From Gemmataceae bacterium (lineage in GTDB: Bacteria > Planctomycetota > Planctomycetia > Gemmatales > Gemmataceae): DNA of 39,561 bases. Below, piece by piece: positions 1 to 7,701 of this stretch (within the stretch, counting starts at the first letter, position 1; every line of letters begins with the position of its first letter). The translations under genes were made by a program, and so were the position numbers. Below the pieces are notes generated by a model. That model searched no databases and was not told where the DNA came from. It was given only the letters and a program-made list of their open reading frames with translations. The stretch covers positions 1 to 39,561 of the forward strand of contig JAKEET010000009.1 in NCBI GenBank assembly GCA_022616435.1. The letters run 5' to 3'.

Positions 1-23
1 GACGTGGGCAAGCTGAGCATCAT
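1..23 (-). CDS. tnpB: IS66-type TnpB, first residues only (partial)
   Basis: The window edge cuts this gene after seven codons. Read on the minus strand from 23 it encodes MMLSLPT, which matches the usual N-terminus of IS66-family TnpB (Orf2, the small accessory protein). Its first ATG overlaps the TGA stop of the upstream tnpA-like gene, an arrangement typical of IS66 elements and consistent with translational coupling. The rest of the element, including the DDE transposase, lies outside the window. Confidence 0.65.
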
Positions 24-427
24 GGCCGGCCCTCCGCCTGGCCCACGGTCTGGCTTTGATCATGGCCGTTCTCCAAAAGCGCCAGCAAACGTCGCAGCGT
101 CGGCTCGTCGAAGCCTGGTCCAATCCGCAACCGTCGGCCAGCGCCCAGGACCAGTTCGAGCGCGCCGCTGGAACCATGGGCCGCCGTCGGCACCGTTGAC
201 TCGGGCGTCACCCGCACCGGCACGAAGCGGACGGTGCTTGCATCACGCGCCGTATCGCGCTCGGCGTCGCGCTCGGCGAGGGTGCGTCGCCATGCAAAAA
301 AACTCGGCTCCGACAGTCCGTGTTCTCGACAAAAGGCCCGCACCGCCAAGCCGCTCTGCCGCCAGCGCCGGATCATGGTCCGCCAGAATTGTTCCTTGCC
401 GCTCGACCGCTGTGTGTGCGTGGACAT
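20..427 (-). CDS. tnpA: IS66 family accessory protein TnpA-like
   Basis: This 135-residue protein resembles the first ORF of IS66-family elements (TnpA/Orf1), a small DNA-binding accessory protein of the transposition machinery. The N-terminal third carries the family pattern FWRTMIRRWRQSGLAVRAFC followed by REHGLSEPSFFAWRRTL, a predicted helix-turn-helix of the kind that binds element ends. The C-terminal half is a variable segment rich in Arg, Ala and Leu. A strong Shine-Dalgarno (AGGAGGTG) lies just upstream of the ATG at 427 and fixes the start. The stop overlaps the start of a TnpB-like gene by ATGA. Upstream on the same strand is an ECF sigma gene that stops resembling its family close to this element, so the element appears inserted in that gene. 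The terminal inverted repeat could not be recognised with certainty. Confidence 0.85.
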   Translation of the reverse strand: MSTHTQRSSGKEQFWRTMIRRWRQSGLAVRAFCREHGLSEPSFFAWRRTLAERDAERDTARDASTVRFVPVRVTPESTVPTAAHGSSGALELVLGAGRRLRIGPGFDEPTLRRLLALLENGHDQSQTVGQAEGRP

Positions 428-486
428 GGCCCACCTCCTTTGGCGGAGATTAGACCATGCCGGTCAAGAACGGTGTTGGCCGGACG

Positions 487-978
487 GACACGCATTTCGA
501 ACGCGGTGCGCTGCCGTCCTCCAAGGCCGGCGACCGCGCCGCGCACCGCCTGGGCCAGCTCGCGGCGTTCCATCGGCTCCGACGGCCGGTCCTGCAGCGA
601 CGGCGAGGTTGCCGGGCGATCGCATTCCGGCAGGGCGGCCACGTTGACCGAGCGCCGGCGGCGGCGGGCGCGCAGCGCGTTGCGGGCCACGTTCTGCGTG
701 ATCTGGAACAACCAGGTCGCGAACTTGGCCCGCGGTTGCCAGCGCTTGCGGGCGCGAAACAGGCGCAGAAACACTTCCTGGGTCAAGTCCTCGGCTTCCT
801 GACGGTCGTGCAAGCAGCGGTACAGCCGGGCAAAGGTGCGGCCCCGGCAGCGATCGAGCAGCTCGGCAAACGCGTCCGGCTCGTCGTGCTGCACGCGCTC
901 CATCAAGAGGGTCTCGGCGTCGCCGGGACGCGTCTCGGTGCGGCGGGCAGCACTGGGCATCAACGACAGCGCGGGCAT
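487..978 (-). pseudogene. ECF-type RNA polymerase sigma factor, truncated by IS66 insertion
   Basis: Residues from about 35 on give a clear sigma-70 region 2: a DAFAELLDRC start, then EAEDLTQEVFLRLFRARKRW and FATWLFQITQNVARNALRAR, which covers the core-binding and -10 recognition helices. After a linker the start of region 4 is present (MERRELAQAVRGAVAGL, then RQRTAFEMR). The expected helix-turn-helix that reads the -35 element is absent. From about position 487 the frame runs into IS66 sequence and ends at 373 with an unrelated tail. Loss of region 4.2 should abolish normal promoter recognition. The gene follows a two-component pair on the same strand, with two GAATTC palindromes in between. 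The start at 978 has no clear ribosome site; an alternative ATG is at 960. Confidence 0.8.
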
Positions 979-1016
979 GGCGGGCTGGGTTCGTACGCAG
1001 CGACTTCTTCACGTGG

Positions 1017-1036
1017 CGGAATTCACAAGAATTCCG
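1017..1036. repeat. GAATTC palindrome 1
   Basis: Perfect inverted repeat with eight-base arms (CGGAATTC / GAATTCCG) around a four-base loop ACAA. It lies between the histidine kinase stop (1096) and the ECF sigma start (978). It could be an operator or an RNA hairpin; there is no T-run for a simple terminator. Confidence 0.85.
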
Positions 1037-1050
1037 TGGAACATCGGGAG

Positions 1051-1072
1051 GCGGAATTCTTGCGAATTCCGC
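1051..1072. repeat. GAATTC palindrome 2
   Basis: Perfect inverted repeat with nine-base arms (GCGGAATTC / GAATTCCGC) around the loop TTGC, starting 34 bp from the start of the first palindrome. The pair has the same core and is near-identical in stem, so it looks like a duplicated site upstream of the sigma gene. Confidence 0.85.
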
Positions 1073-1095
1073 TGCGAGGAGGCTGATCTCCGCAC

Positions 1096-2970
1096 CTACA
1101 CCGTCGCCTGCATGACGGACTGCTGAGCCACCGCGGTCGCCGGTTCGCCGTCGGTCCACGGCAGGTGGATTTCAAAGGTGCTGCCAGCGGGGCTGCTGTC
1201 CACGCGGATGGAACCGCCGAGCAGGTCGACGTAACTCTTGACAATCGCCAGGCCGAGCCCGCAATGGGGCGTGTCCGCGTGGCGGGAAGGATCGGCCCGG
1301 AAGAAACGCTCGAACAGGCGCGCCTGCGCCTCGGGGGCGATGCCGATGCCGGTGTCGCGCACGGCAATGATCACTTGACGCTGGTCGCGCCGCGCGCCCA
1401 GCTCGATGCGGCCGTCGCGCTGGTTGTACTCGACGGCGTTGTGCAAGAGATTGATGAGGATGTCGCGCAGCTTGCCGGCGTCGGTCTGCGTCCACAGCGA
1501 TTCGGCCAGCTCGGTGTGCAGTGTGAGGCCCTGCGCTTCGGCCAGCGGCCGGACCATGTCGGCGCATTGCTGCGCGAGTTCCGCAACGTCGACCAACTCC
1601 AGAGACGGCCGTTCCACGCCGGCGTCCAGGCGGGCCAGGGCCATGAGGCGCTCGACCAGGTGCGACATGTGCTTGCCGCTGGAGCGGCATTCTTCGAGGG
1701 CGTCGCGGTATTCGGCGAGCGTGCGCTGCTTGCGCAGGGCCACGTCGAGGGTGGTCATGAGGGCGGCCAGCGGGGTGCGCAGCTCGTGCGAGATGTCGGC
1801 GGCCGCTTGCTTTTCGTGCGTGAACGCCTTTTGCAACTGCTGCAGCGATTGGCTCAGACGCAGGGCGATGGGCCGCAGCTCCTCGGGAAGCTTGTTCGGA
1901 TCGACTTGCAGCTCGAAGTTCTTTTCCGACACCCGGCTGACGGCGTCCGACAAGCGCGACAGGGGCGCCAGGCCCAGGCGCAGCAGCAGATAGCCGCCGA
2001 CGATGATGCCGGCGAACGTCAGGCAGCCGATCAGGAACAGGCGGCGCCGCAGATGCGCCAGGTCCGCCAGCGTTTCATCGTGCGACTCCGCCAGGCGGGC
2101 GTCGCGTTGATCCTCGAACTGGCTGATCTGCTCATTCACGTGCGCCGTGTCGCTGGCATATTGAATGAAGAATACCGGGGCGTTCTGATCGAACGATATC
2201 GGGGGCGTGCCGGGCGGAGGGAACCGGCCGGCCCCCTGCTTCGTCGATCTATTCTTGTACGATGGCGCAAAAAAGCGGCTGAACGGACTGAAGGTGACGC
2301 GGGTACCGGTCACTCGCGCCCTGAGAGTGACGCGGCGCAGCTTCAGGCCGTCGAGCTCCAGATCGTCAAACACCTCCTGGTAGTCCCCCGCCTGGTCGCG
2401 CACCTCGTCGCTCAGGGCAAACCAATGATCGCGCAGCGACGCCGAGCGCTGCGCCGGCACGCTGCTGGCCCCCCGCTCCGGGCGCGCGGGGCGATAGGTC
2501 TGGAAGAACTCGAACGGATCGAGCGCCAGTTCGGGGTCCCCGGAGGCGGCGGGGATTCGCAACTCGTACACCGGACGAACGGCGCCCTGGAGCCTGACCG
2601 CCATGTAGTTGGGGAGGAAGTCGGAGGTCGGGACAGTGGCCGGCGCCACCCACACCGGGGCCAGCATACGACTGTCCGGGCGCGCCGCCAGCGCCACGGC
2701 ACTGATCAGGAAAAACTGCTCCCTCTGGACCTGCACCATGCGGGCGTTGCTCGCCAGATAATGCGCCTGCCGCAGCAGGCGGCGGTCCAGCGCCGCCCGC
2801 ACATCCTGGCAGCGCGTCTGGAACTGGGCCCAGATGAGGTCCTCGGTGCCGGCTTGCTTGTCGTGGAGGGTGGTCGCCGCGCTCTGGTAGGCGAGTGCCG
2901 ACACGCCGCCCAGGGCCAGGGCCAGCAGCACCAGAAAATACACGATTAGCGACAGGCGGATGGATTTCAT
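1096..2970 (-). CDS. Two-component sensor histidine kinase
   Basis: A 624-residue inner-membrane sensor kinase that would phosphorylate the OmpR-type regulator encoded just upstream. It starts with a transmembrane helix (about residues 5-27), has a long extracytoplasmic sensor region of roughly 300 residues, a second helix (LFLIGCLTFAGIIVGGYLLL) and a HAMP linker. The dimerisation box DISHELRTPLAALMTTLD carries the phospho-acceptor His395. The ATPase domain shows an N box (LINLLHNAVEYNQ), a G1 box (VRDTGIGIAPEAQ) and a G2 box (HCGLGLAIVKSYVDLLGG). The ATG at 2970 shares its A with the TGA of the regulator gene (TGATG), so translation is probably coupled. A longer in-frame reading to 3138 would only overlap the regulator and is not credible. 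The stimulus is unknown; the sensor region matches no family I recognise. Confidence 0.93.
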   Translation of the reverse strand: MKSIRLSLIVYFLVLLALALGGVSALAYQSAATTLHDKQAGTEDLIWAQFQTRCQDVRAALDRRLLRQAHYLASNARMVQVQREQFFLISAVALAARPDSRMLAPVWVAPATVPTSDFLPNYMAVRLQGAVRPVYELRIPAASGDPELALDPFEFFQTYRPARPERGASSVPAQRSASLRDHWFALSDEVRDQAGDYQEVFDDLELDGLKLRRVTLRARVTGTRVTFSPFSRFFAPSYKNRSTKQGAGRFPPPGTPPISFDQNAPVFFIQYASDTAHVNEQISQFEDQRDARLAESHDETLADLAHLRRRLFLIGCLTFAGIIVGGYLLLRLGLAPLSRLSDAVSRVSEKNFELQVDPNKLPEELRPIALRLSQSLQQLQKAFTHEKQAAADISHELRTPLAALMTTLDVALRKQRTLAEYRDALEECRSSGKHMSHLVERLMALARLDAGVERPSLELVDVAELAQQCADMVRPLAEAQGLTLHTELAESLWTQTDAGKLRDILINLLHNAVEYNQRDGRIELGARRDQRQVIIAVRDTGIGIAPEAQARLFERFFRADPSRHADTPHCGLGLAIVKSYVDLLGGSIRVDSSPAGSTFEIHLPWTDGEPATAVAQQSVMQATV

Positions 2971-3659
2971 CAGCGTCGGTCCGGGGCATCCTCGCCGCGG
3001 AGCATGTAGCCTTCGCCCCAGCGCGTGAGGATCAAGGGCATCTCGAAGCCCTTGTCGATCTTGGTCCGCAAGTACCGGATGTAGACATCCACGACGTTCG
3101 ACGTGTTCTCGTCGTACTCGTCGTACAGATGTTCCCAAATCATGGTCCGCGTCACCACCTTGCCGCGATGGTAGGCAAGGAATTGCAACAGCGCGAACTC
3201 GCGCGGCGTCAGGTGAATCGACTGCCCGGAACGCCGCACCGTGCGCGCGGCCGTGTCGAGCTCCAGGTCGTGAACGCGAAGGACCGGGTCCTTCACCTGA
3301 TGCGTGCGGCGAATCAACGCACGCAGCCGAGCCATCAGCTCCTCCAGCTGAAACGGCTTGGTCAAGTAATCGTCGGCTCCAATATCCAGTCCCTTGACCT
3401 TGTCGTCAAGCGCATCCTTGGCGGTGAGCACCAGAACGTGCGTCCCCAGGCCGCTCTTGCGCCACTCCTTCAACACCGTGAGCCCGTCCTTCTTGGGCAA
3501 CATCAGGTCGAGGACGATCACGTCGTAGTTCGCCGAGCGGGCCTTGAAGTCGGCTTCTTCGCCGTCCTCGGCCAAATCGACGGCAAACCCTTCTTCCTCG
3601 AGACCGCGCTTGAGGGACCTGGACAGCGGCTTATGATCTTCGACGAGCAAGACCCGCAC
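2970..3659 (-). CDS. OmpR-family response regulator
   Basis: A 229-residue DNA-binding response regulator, partner of the histidine kinase that follows and overlaps it. The receiver domain (about 1-120) has the acidic pair ED at 7-8, phospho-acceptor Asp51 in VIVLDLMLPKKDG, and a conserved Lys in DDYLTKPF. The C-terminal winged-helix domain (about 127-225) shows the OmpR/PhoB pattern LTPREFALLQFLAYHRGKVV and VDVYIRYLRTKID. The length is normal for the family. The genes it controls cannot be told from the sequence; the sigma gene just downstream on the same strand is a possible co-transcribed neighbour. Confidence 0.95.
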   Translation of the reverse strand: MRVLLVEDHKPLSRSLKRGLEEEGFAVDLAEDGEEADFKARSANYDVIVLDLMLPKKDGLTVLKEWRKSGLGTHVLVLTAKDALDDKVKGLDIGADDYLTKPFQLEELMARLRALIRRTHQVKDPVLRVHDLELDTAARTVRRSGQSIHLTPREFALLQFLAYHRGKVVTRTMIWEHLYDEYDENTSNVVDVYIRYLRTKIDKGFEMPLILTRWGEGYMLRGEDAPDRR

Positions 3660-3761
3660 GACATAAACTCCGAGAGGCAGGGACGATGAGCGCTGTTACA
3701 CCAAAGGCAATTCTAACACGTTCCAATTAGAGGATCATGAGAAGCTAGGTCACGGCAGACG

Positions 3762-4889
3762 CTACGGCGCGGCGTCCGCCAACCGCAGGCGCTCGCGAAT
3801 CGCGGGATGGTCGTAGAAGAGCCACACCACGGCCGGGTGCGGATCGGGGTCCGACTTGTTCAGCCGCGCCAGCTTGGTGAAGGCGCCGCGGTAGGCCGCC
3901 GGATTGCAAGTGCGCGCCAGGGCGTAGCGGTCGCATTGCCGCTCGAACAGCCGGCTCAGGGCGTTGTGGGCCGGCGCCAGCACCAGGCTGAAGACGGACA
4001 AGACCAGCAGCAGCAACGGCAGCGCCGCCGGATCGTGCAGGTCGGTGTAACCCAGCGCCGGCGCCGACCAGCGCAGCACGACGTCGACCAGCCAGAACCC
4101 GGCAAGCGCCAGCGCCACTCGCACGGCAATCATCTTCGGCAAGTGCCGGTGGACGTGGTGGCCCAGCTCATGGGCAAACACCACGTCGATTTCCTCCGGC
4201 GTGAATTGATCGAGCAACGTGTCGCCCAGCAGCACGCGGCGCGTGCGGCCCAGGCCGGCGAGCGCGGCGTTGGCCTTCTTCGTTTCCGCGCTCAGGTGCA
4301 GCCGGTACACGCCTTGAACGGTAAGCCCCGTTCCGGCCGCGAGGCTGCGCAACCGTTCCGCGAGCGAAGCGTCGTCGAGCGGGGTCACCTTGTAGAAGAT
4401 CGGCAAGATCACGACCGGCAACAGTTGCCCGAGCACGACGGTCGCCAGCAGCCAGCCGGCGGTGGCCCACAGCCACCACCAGTCGCCGGCCGCCCAGATC
4501 ACCGCGTACAGTCCCGACACGAGCAGCCAGCCGAGCGCGCCGCCGACGAGCCACATCTTGACGCGCTGCCGAATCCACCCGCCCAGGGTCTGGTTGCTGA
4601 GCTGATACTCATGTTCCACGACGAAACCCGACCAGAAATCGAGCGGGAGCGACGCCAGCTCGAGCGTCACGGCCAGCGCCGCCGCGGTCAGCCACAGTTG
4701 CAGCCAGCGCGAGTCCGCGAAGCCGGCCTTGACCCATTCGCCCAGAATCGGGCCCAAGATGACCGCGAACACCATCAGCCACACCAGGCTGGCGATGGTG
4801 TTCGCGATGCCCGCGAGCAGCTTCAAGCGCTGGTAGCGCTTGACAGCCGGCGGGGCGGGTTCGAGTTCGATCGTTGCCGAATCACTCAT
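3762..4889 (-). CDS. M48 family metallopeptidase, Ste24/CAAX-protease-like
   Basis: A 375-residue integral membrane zinc protease. The catalytic motif HELGHH is at residues 240-245, preceded by [12 protein letters not shown] third zinc ligand is expected in the later ERQCDRYAL helix, where Glu and Asp are present. Several hydrophobic helices precede the motif (about residues 25-50, 62-80, 110-165) and two follow it, the layout of Ste24-type rather than short HtpX-type enzymes. The N-terminal STE24-like part includes [16 protein letters not shown]. Ste24-type enzymes cleave C-terminal CAAX proteins in eukaryotes; bacterial members are generally placed in membrane-protein quality control, so the substrate is unknown. 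The ATG at 4889 was chosen because residues upstream of it do not look like M48 sequence. The gene is divergent from a LarA-type racemase. Confidence 0.9.
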   Translation of the reverse strand: MSDSATIELEPAPPAVKRYQRLKLLAGIANTIASLVWLMVFAVILGPILGEWVKAGFADSRWLQLWLTAAALAVTLELASLPLDFWSGFVVEHEYQLSNQTLGGWIRQRVKMWLVGGALGWLLVSGLYAVIWAAGDWWWLWATAGWLLATVVLGQLLPVVILPIFYKVTPLDDASLAERLRSLAAGTGLTVQGVYRLHLSAETKKANAALAGLGRTRRVLLGDTLLDQFTPEEIDVVFAHELGHHVHRHLPKMIAVRVALALAGFWLVDVVLRWSAPALGYTDLHDPAALPLLLLVLSVFSLVLAPAHNALSRLFERQCDRYALARTCNPAAYRGAFTKLARLNKSDPDPHPAVVWLFYDHPAIRERLRLADAAP

Positions 4890-4987
4890 GCCGAATCGCT
4901 CATCATGGTTCCATCTACGCAGCCATGGGCTCGTCCATGTATCATAACACCTGGCGTTCGTCTGGCTCCGCATCAACGGTGACCGCA

Positions 4988-6262
4988 ATGCGCATCAAGC
5001 TTGATTACGGCCGCGACGGTTTGGACGTCGATCTTCCCGAGAGCAGAGTCGTCGGCCCCCTGGCCATCAAGCCCGCCGCCCCGCTGCCCCATCCCGAGCA
5101 AGCCATCGCCGACGTCCTGGCACAACCCATCGGCACGCCGCCGCTCGCCGAGCTGGCCAAGGGCCGCAAGAACGCCTGCATCGTCATCTGCGACATCACG
5201 CGGCCGGTGCCCAACAAGCTCATTTTGCCGCCGATGCTGCGCATCCTCGAACAGCAGGGTATCGCCCGCGACGACATCCTGATCCTCGTCGCCACCGGAC
5301 TTCACCGGCCGAATCAGGGCGCCGAGCTGGACGAGATGGTCGGCCCCGACATCGTCAAGCACTACCGCATCGAGAACCACTTCGGCAAGAAACTCAGCGA
5401 CCACGAGTTCCTCGGCGTCACCCCCAACGACGTCCCGGCCTACATCGATCGTCGCTACACCCAGGCCGACCTGAAAATCACCACGGGGCTGATCGAGCCG
5501 CACTTGATGGCCGGCTATTCCGGCGGCCGCAAGGTCATCTGCCCCGGCATCGCCGCCCTGGAGACGGTCAAGGTCTGGCACGGCCCGCGGTTCCTGGAGC
5601 ATCCGAAGGCCGACTGCGGGTTCCTCGACGGCAACCCGGTCCACGAGGAGAACACGCGGATCGCCAAGATGGCCGGCTGCGACTTCATCGTCAACGTGTG
5701 CATCGACGGCCAGCGGCGGATCACCTGGGTCGGGGCCGGCGACATGGAAGAGGCGTGGCTGGAGGGCGTCCGCTTCGTCGAGAACGTGGTCCGCGTGCCG
5801 GTGCCGGCGCCGCTCGACGTGGTCGTGACGAGCTGCGCCGGCTACCCGCTCGACACCACCTGGTACCAGGCGATCAAGGGCCTGACCGGCGCCCTGCCGA
5901 TCGTGAAGCAGGGCGGCACCATCATCCTGGCCGCCAGCCTGACCGAAGGAATCGGCAGCCCGGAGTTCCAGCGTCTGATCGCCGACAACCCGGACCTGGC
6001 CGAGTTCAAGCGCCGCATCCTCGGCAAGGACTACTTCGTGATGGACCAGTGGCAGCTCGAAGAGTTCGCCAAGGTCGTCGCCAAGTGCAAGGTGAAGGTA
6101 GTGACCCAGGGCTTGCCGGCCGCGACCCTGCAGCGCTGCCACGTCGAGCCGGCGGCGAGCGTGGAGTCGGCGGTCGCCGATTGCCTGCAGGAATACGGCC
6201 CGCAGGCGAAGGTCGCGGTCATCCCGAAGGGGCCGTATGTGTTGCCGTATGTGATGAGCTGA
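4988..6262 (+). CDS. larA: LarA-type nickel-pincer lactate racemase family protein (DUF2088)
   Basis: A 424-residue protein, the same length as Lactobacillus plantarum LarA. The residues that hold the nickel pincer cofactor and do acid-base catalysis in LarA (His108, His174, Lys184, His200) have exact counterparts two positions earlier: His106 in ATGLHRP, His172 in [15 protein letters not shown], Lys182 in the same motif, and His198 in KVWHGPRFL. The fold should therefore be a pincer-dependent racemase or epimerase. LarA relatives act on several 2-hydroxyacids, so the substrate may not be lactate. The cofactor genes larB, larC and larE are not in this window. The ATG at 4988 opens the family N-terminus MRIKLDYG; the in-frame codons before it have no family character. 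A D-2-hydroxyacid dehydrogenase lies 13 kb away and need not be linked. Confidence 0.88.
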   Translation: MRIKLDYGRDGLDVDLPESRVVGPLAIKPAAPLPHPEQAIADVLAQPIGTPPLAELAKGRKNACIVICDITRPVPNKLILPPMLRILEQQGIARDDILILVATGLHRPNQGAELDEMVGPDIVKHYRIENHFGKKLSDHEFLGVTPNDVPAYIDRRYTQADLKITTGLIEPHLMAGYSGGRKVICPGIAALETVKVWHGPRFLEHPKADCGFLDGNPVHEENTRIAKMAGCDFIVNVCIDGQRRITWVGAGDMEEAWLEGVRFVENVVRVPVPAPLDVVVTSCAGYPLDTTWYQAIKGLTGALPIVKQGGTIILAASLTEGIGSPEFQRLIADNPDLAEFKRRILGKDYFVMDQWQLEEFAKVVAKCKVKVVTQGLPAATLQRCHVEPAASVESAVADCLQEYGPQAKVAVIPKGPYVLPYVMS

Positions 6263-6591
6263 GGAGCGCCGTGGCACTCGTGGCACTTTGGCGAGGCGGA
6301 CCTCCGTCGCGGAACCAGCGGACACCGCGTCGAGTTGTCGGAACTGACTACCCAATCTTAAGTTACGACTAGTCGCGGCGACGTGACCCATCGCGAAGCC
6401 GACGCGTCCTGGTCCAAAAACCGACGGACGAGCCACGCCCATTTTCGTCGCTAACCCGTGTCGCGCCTTTAACCTGCGGCGAAAACGCCGCCTGCCCGCC
6501 CCGCATGCCGTGACGAACTGGCGTTTTGGCAACTTCCTTCCGTTTTCGTCGTTCGTGAACTATGGTTGTAGCGGCTTGCTTGCGCCTGGCT
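6263..6591. other. Intergenic region between larA and the rhomboid gene
   Basis: About 340 bp without a convincing gene on either strand. It contains one perfect short hairpin at 6476-6491 (GCGGCG / CGCCGC with loop AAAA), without a T-run. A weak promoter-like pair ahead of the rhomboid gene (TTCCGT, 17 bp, TATGGT) can be read but is not distinctive. Nothing else was seen. Confidence 0.5.
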
Positions 6592-6597
6592 AGGAGG
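6592..6597 (+). promoter_or_regulatory. Shine-Dalgarno of the rhomboid gene
   Basis: AGGAGG eight bases before the ATG at 6606. It decides between that ATG and the in-frame GTG at 6597, which would overlap the ribosome site. Confidence 0.85.
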
Positions 6598-6605
6598 TGC
6601 TGCAC

Positions 6606-7574
6606 ATGTTCATTGTCGGCGACGAGAGCCAACACCACGGCAAACTTCCCTGGGTGACGATTGCGCTTGTCGTCATCAACCTGATGGTCTTCTGCGTCCA
6701 GCAGTTCCTCGGCGAGCGGTTCACCAACGGCTTCAGCCTCGTGCCTCTGGAAATCACCCAGTTCCGCGACCTGACCCGTCCCGAGAAAGCCAAGGTCAAG
6801 GTCCCCGTCGGCATGTACTACGACTATGAAACCAGCCAGGCCCGAACCCAGTACGGCGACGAATCGTTTGTCATCAACCACTACCACGGCCCGTTCCCGA
6901 TCATCCTGACGCTGCTGACGTCGATGTTCCTGCACGGCGATTGGGTGCACCTCATCGGCAACATGTGGTTCCTGGCCGTGTTCGGCCGCAACGTGGAATG
7001 CGCCCTCGATCACGGCCGGTTCCTGTCGTTCTACCTGGTGTGCGGCGTGGCCGGCGGGCTGGCGCATGTGTTCAGCAGCATGTCGTCGGTGATTCCGTGC
7101 CTGGGCGCCAGCGGCGCCATCTCCGGCGTCATGGGGGCGTACGTCGCCATCTATCCGCTCAACAAGATCAGGATCTGGCTCGGCTGGCTGGTCGGCTCCA
7201 TCGAATTGCCGGCGATCGTGGTGGTCGGGTTCTGGTTCCTGTTTCAGTATCTGTCGGCGTTCATGGAGCTGGAAAGCGGCGTGCACGACGGCGTCGCCTA
7301 CTGGGACCACATCGGCGGCTTCGGCATGGGCCTGGCCATCGTGTGGGGCACGGTGATCTACTTGAAGTTCCAGCAGACCGAGGCGCCGGCGGAAGCAGCC
7401 AAGACCCACACCGGTCCGGCGCCGGCGGCCGGTCCCGCCGCGAGCACGGCGGCGTCTGGCAGCGCCACGCCCGCGGCCACGACTGCCGAGTCGAACTACG
7501 ATCCGTTCGCTGATTTTCTCACCCTGTCCCGCAACAAGTCGGCTGAGAAGACGGCCAAAGGCGACAGCTGGTGA
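6606..7574 (+). CDS. Rhomboid family intramembrane serine protease
   Basis: A 322-residue membrane protease with the rhomboid catalytic dyad: Ser169 in GASGAISGVMGAY and His235 in YWDHIGGFGMG. The HLIGNMWFL motif in the helix before the active site supplies the usual His and Asn of the oxyanion region. Six core helices can be placed: about 15-35, 98-117 (with HGDWVHLIGNMW), 133-153, 163-182, 193-215 and 233-256. An insertion of about 60 polar residues lies between the first two helices, and the C-terminal tail of about 65 residues is Ala/Pro/Thr-rich and probably disordered. These proteins cut membrane-anchored substrates within the bilayer; the substrate is not evident. The gene stands alone between larA and a DUF1553 protein. 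Confidence 0.93.
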   Translation: MFIVGDESQHHGKLPWVTIALVVINLMVFCVQQFLGERFTNGFSLVPLEITQFRDLTRPEKAKVKVPVGMYYDYETSQARTQYGDESFVINHYHGPFPIILTLLTSMFLHGDWVHLIGNMWFLAVFGRNVECALDHGRFLSFYLVCGVAGGLAHVFSSMSSVIPCLGASGAISGVMGAYVAIYPLNKIRIWLGWLVGSIELPAIVVVGFWFLFQYLSAFMELESGVHDGVAYWDHIGGFGMGLAIVWGTVIYLKFQQTEAPAEAAKTHTGPAPAAGPAASTAASGSATPAATTAESNYDPFADFLTLSRNKSAEKTAKGDSW

Positions 7575-7701
7575 TCTGGACGCCGGCAAAGGCGACAGCC
7601 GGCCATGTCGCCGATTCCGTTTGACGGACCTTCCATGTTGCCGTATCCTGAACCTATCCTGCCTCGCAAGACTCGTCCGCTTCCGCGTGTCGGTGGGCGT
7701 C

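Larger units (their letters stand above)
1..489 (-). mobile_element. IS66-family insertion element, one end
   Basis: The two overlapping ORFs of an IS66-type element lie at the left edge of the window. The element boundary is inferred near 485-495, where the reading frame of the neighbouring sigma factor stops matching sigma region 4. The other end and the main transposase are outside the window, so target duplication and inverted repeats cannot be checked here. Confidence 0.6.

Noticed and set aside
1165..2949. 594-codon plus-strand frame opposite the histidine kinase
   Set aside because: The minus strand encodes a complete kinase with all motifs; the plus frame is low-complexity Gln/Arg/Val and has no family features.
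2971..3138. N-terminal extension of the histidine kinase
   Set aside because: It would overlap the response regulator by 170 bp and adds no kinase-like sequence; the TGATG overlap gives a better start.
6476..6491. GCGGCG/CGCCGC hairpin as the terminator of larA
   Set aside because: It is more than 200 bp after the stop and has no T-run, so it was only noted as a hairpin.
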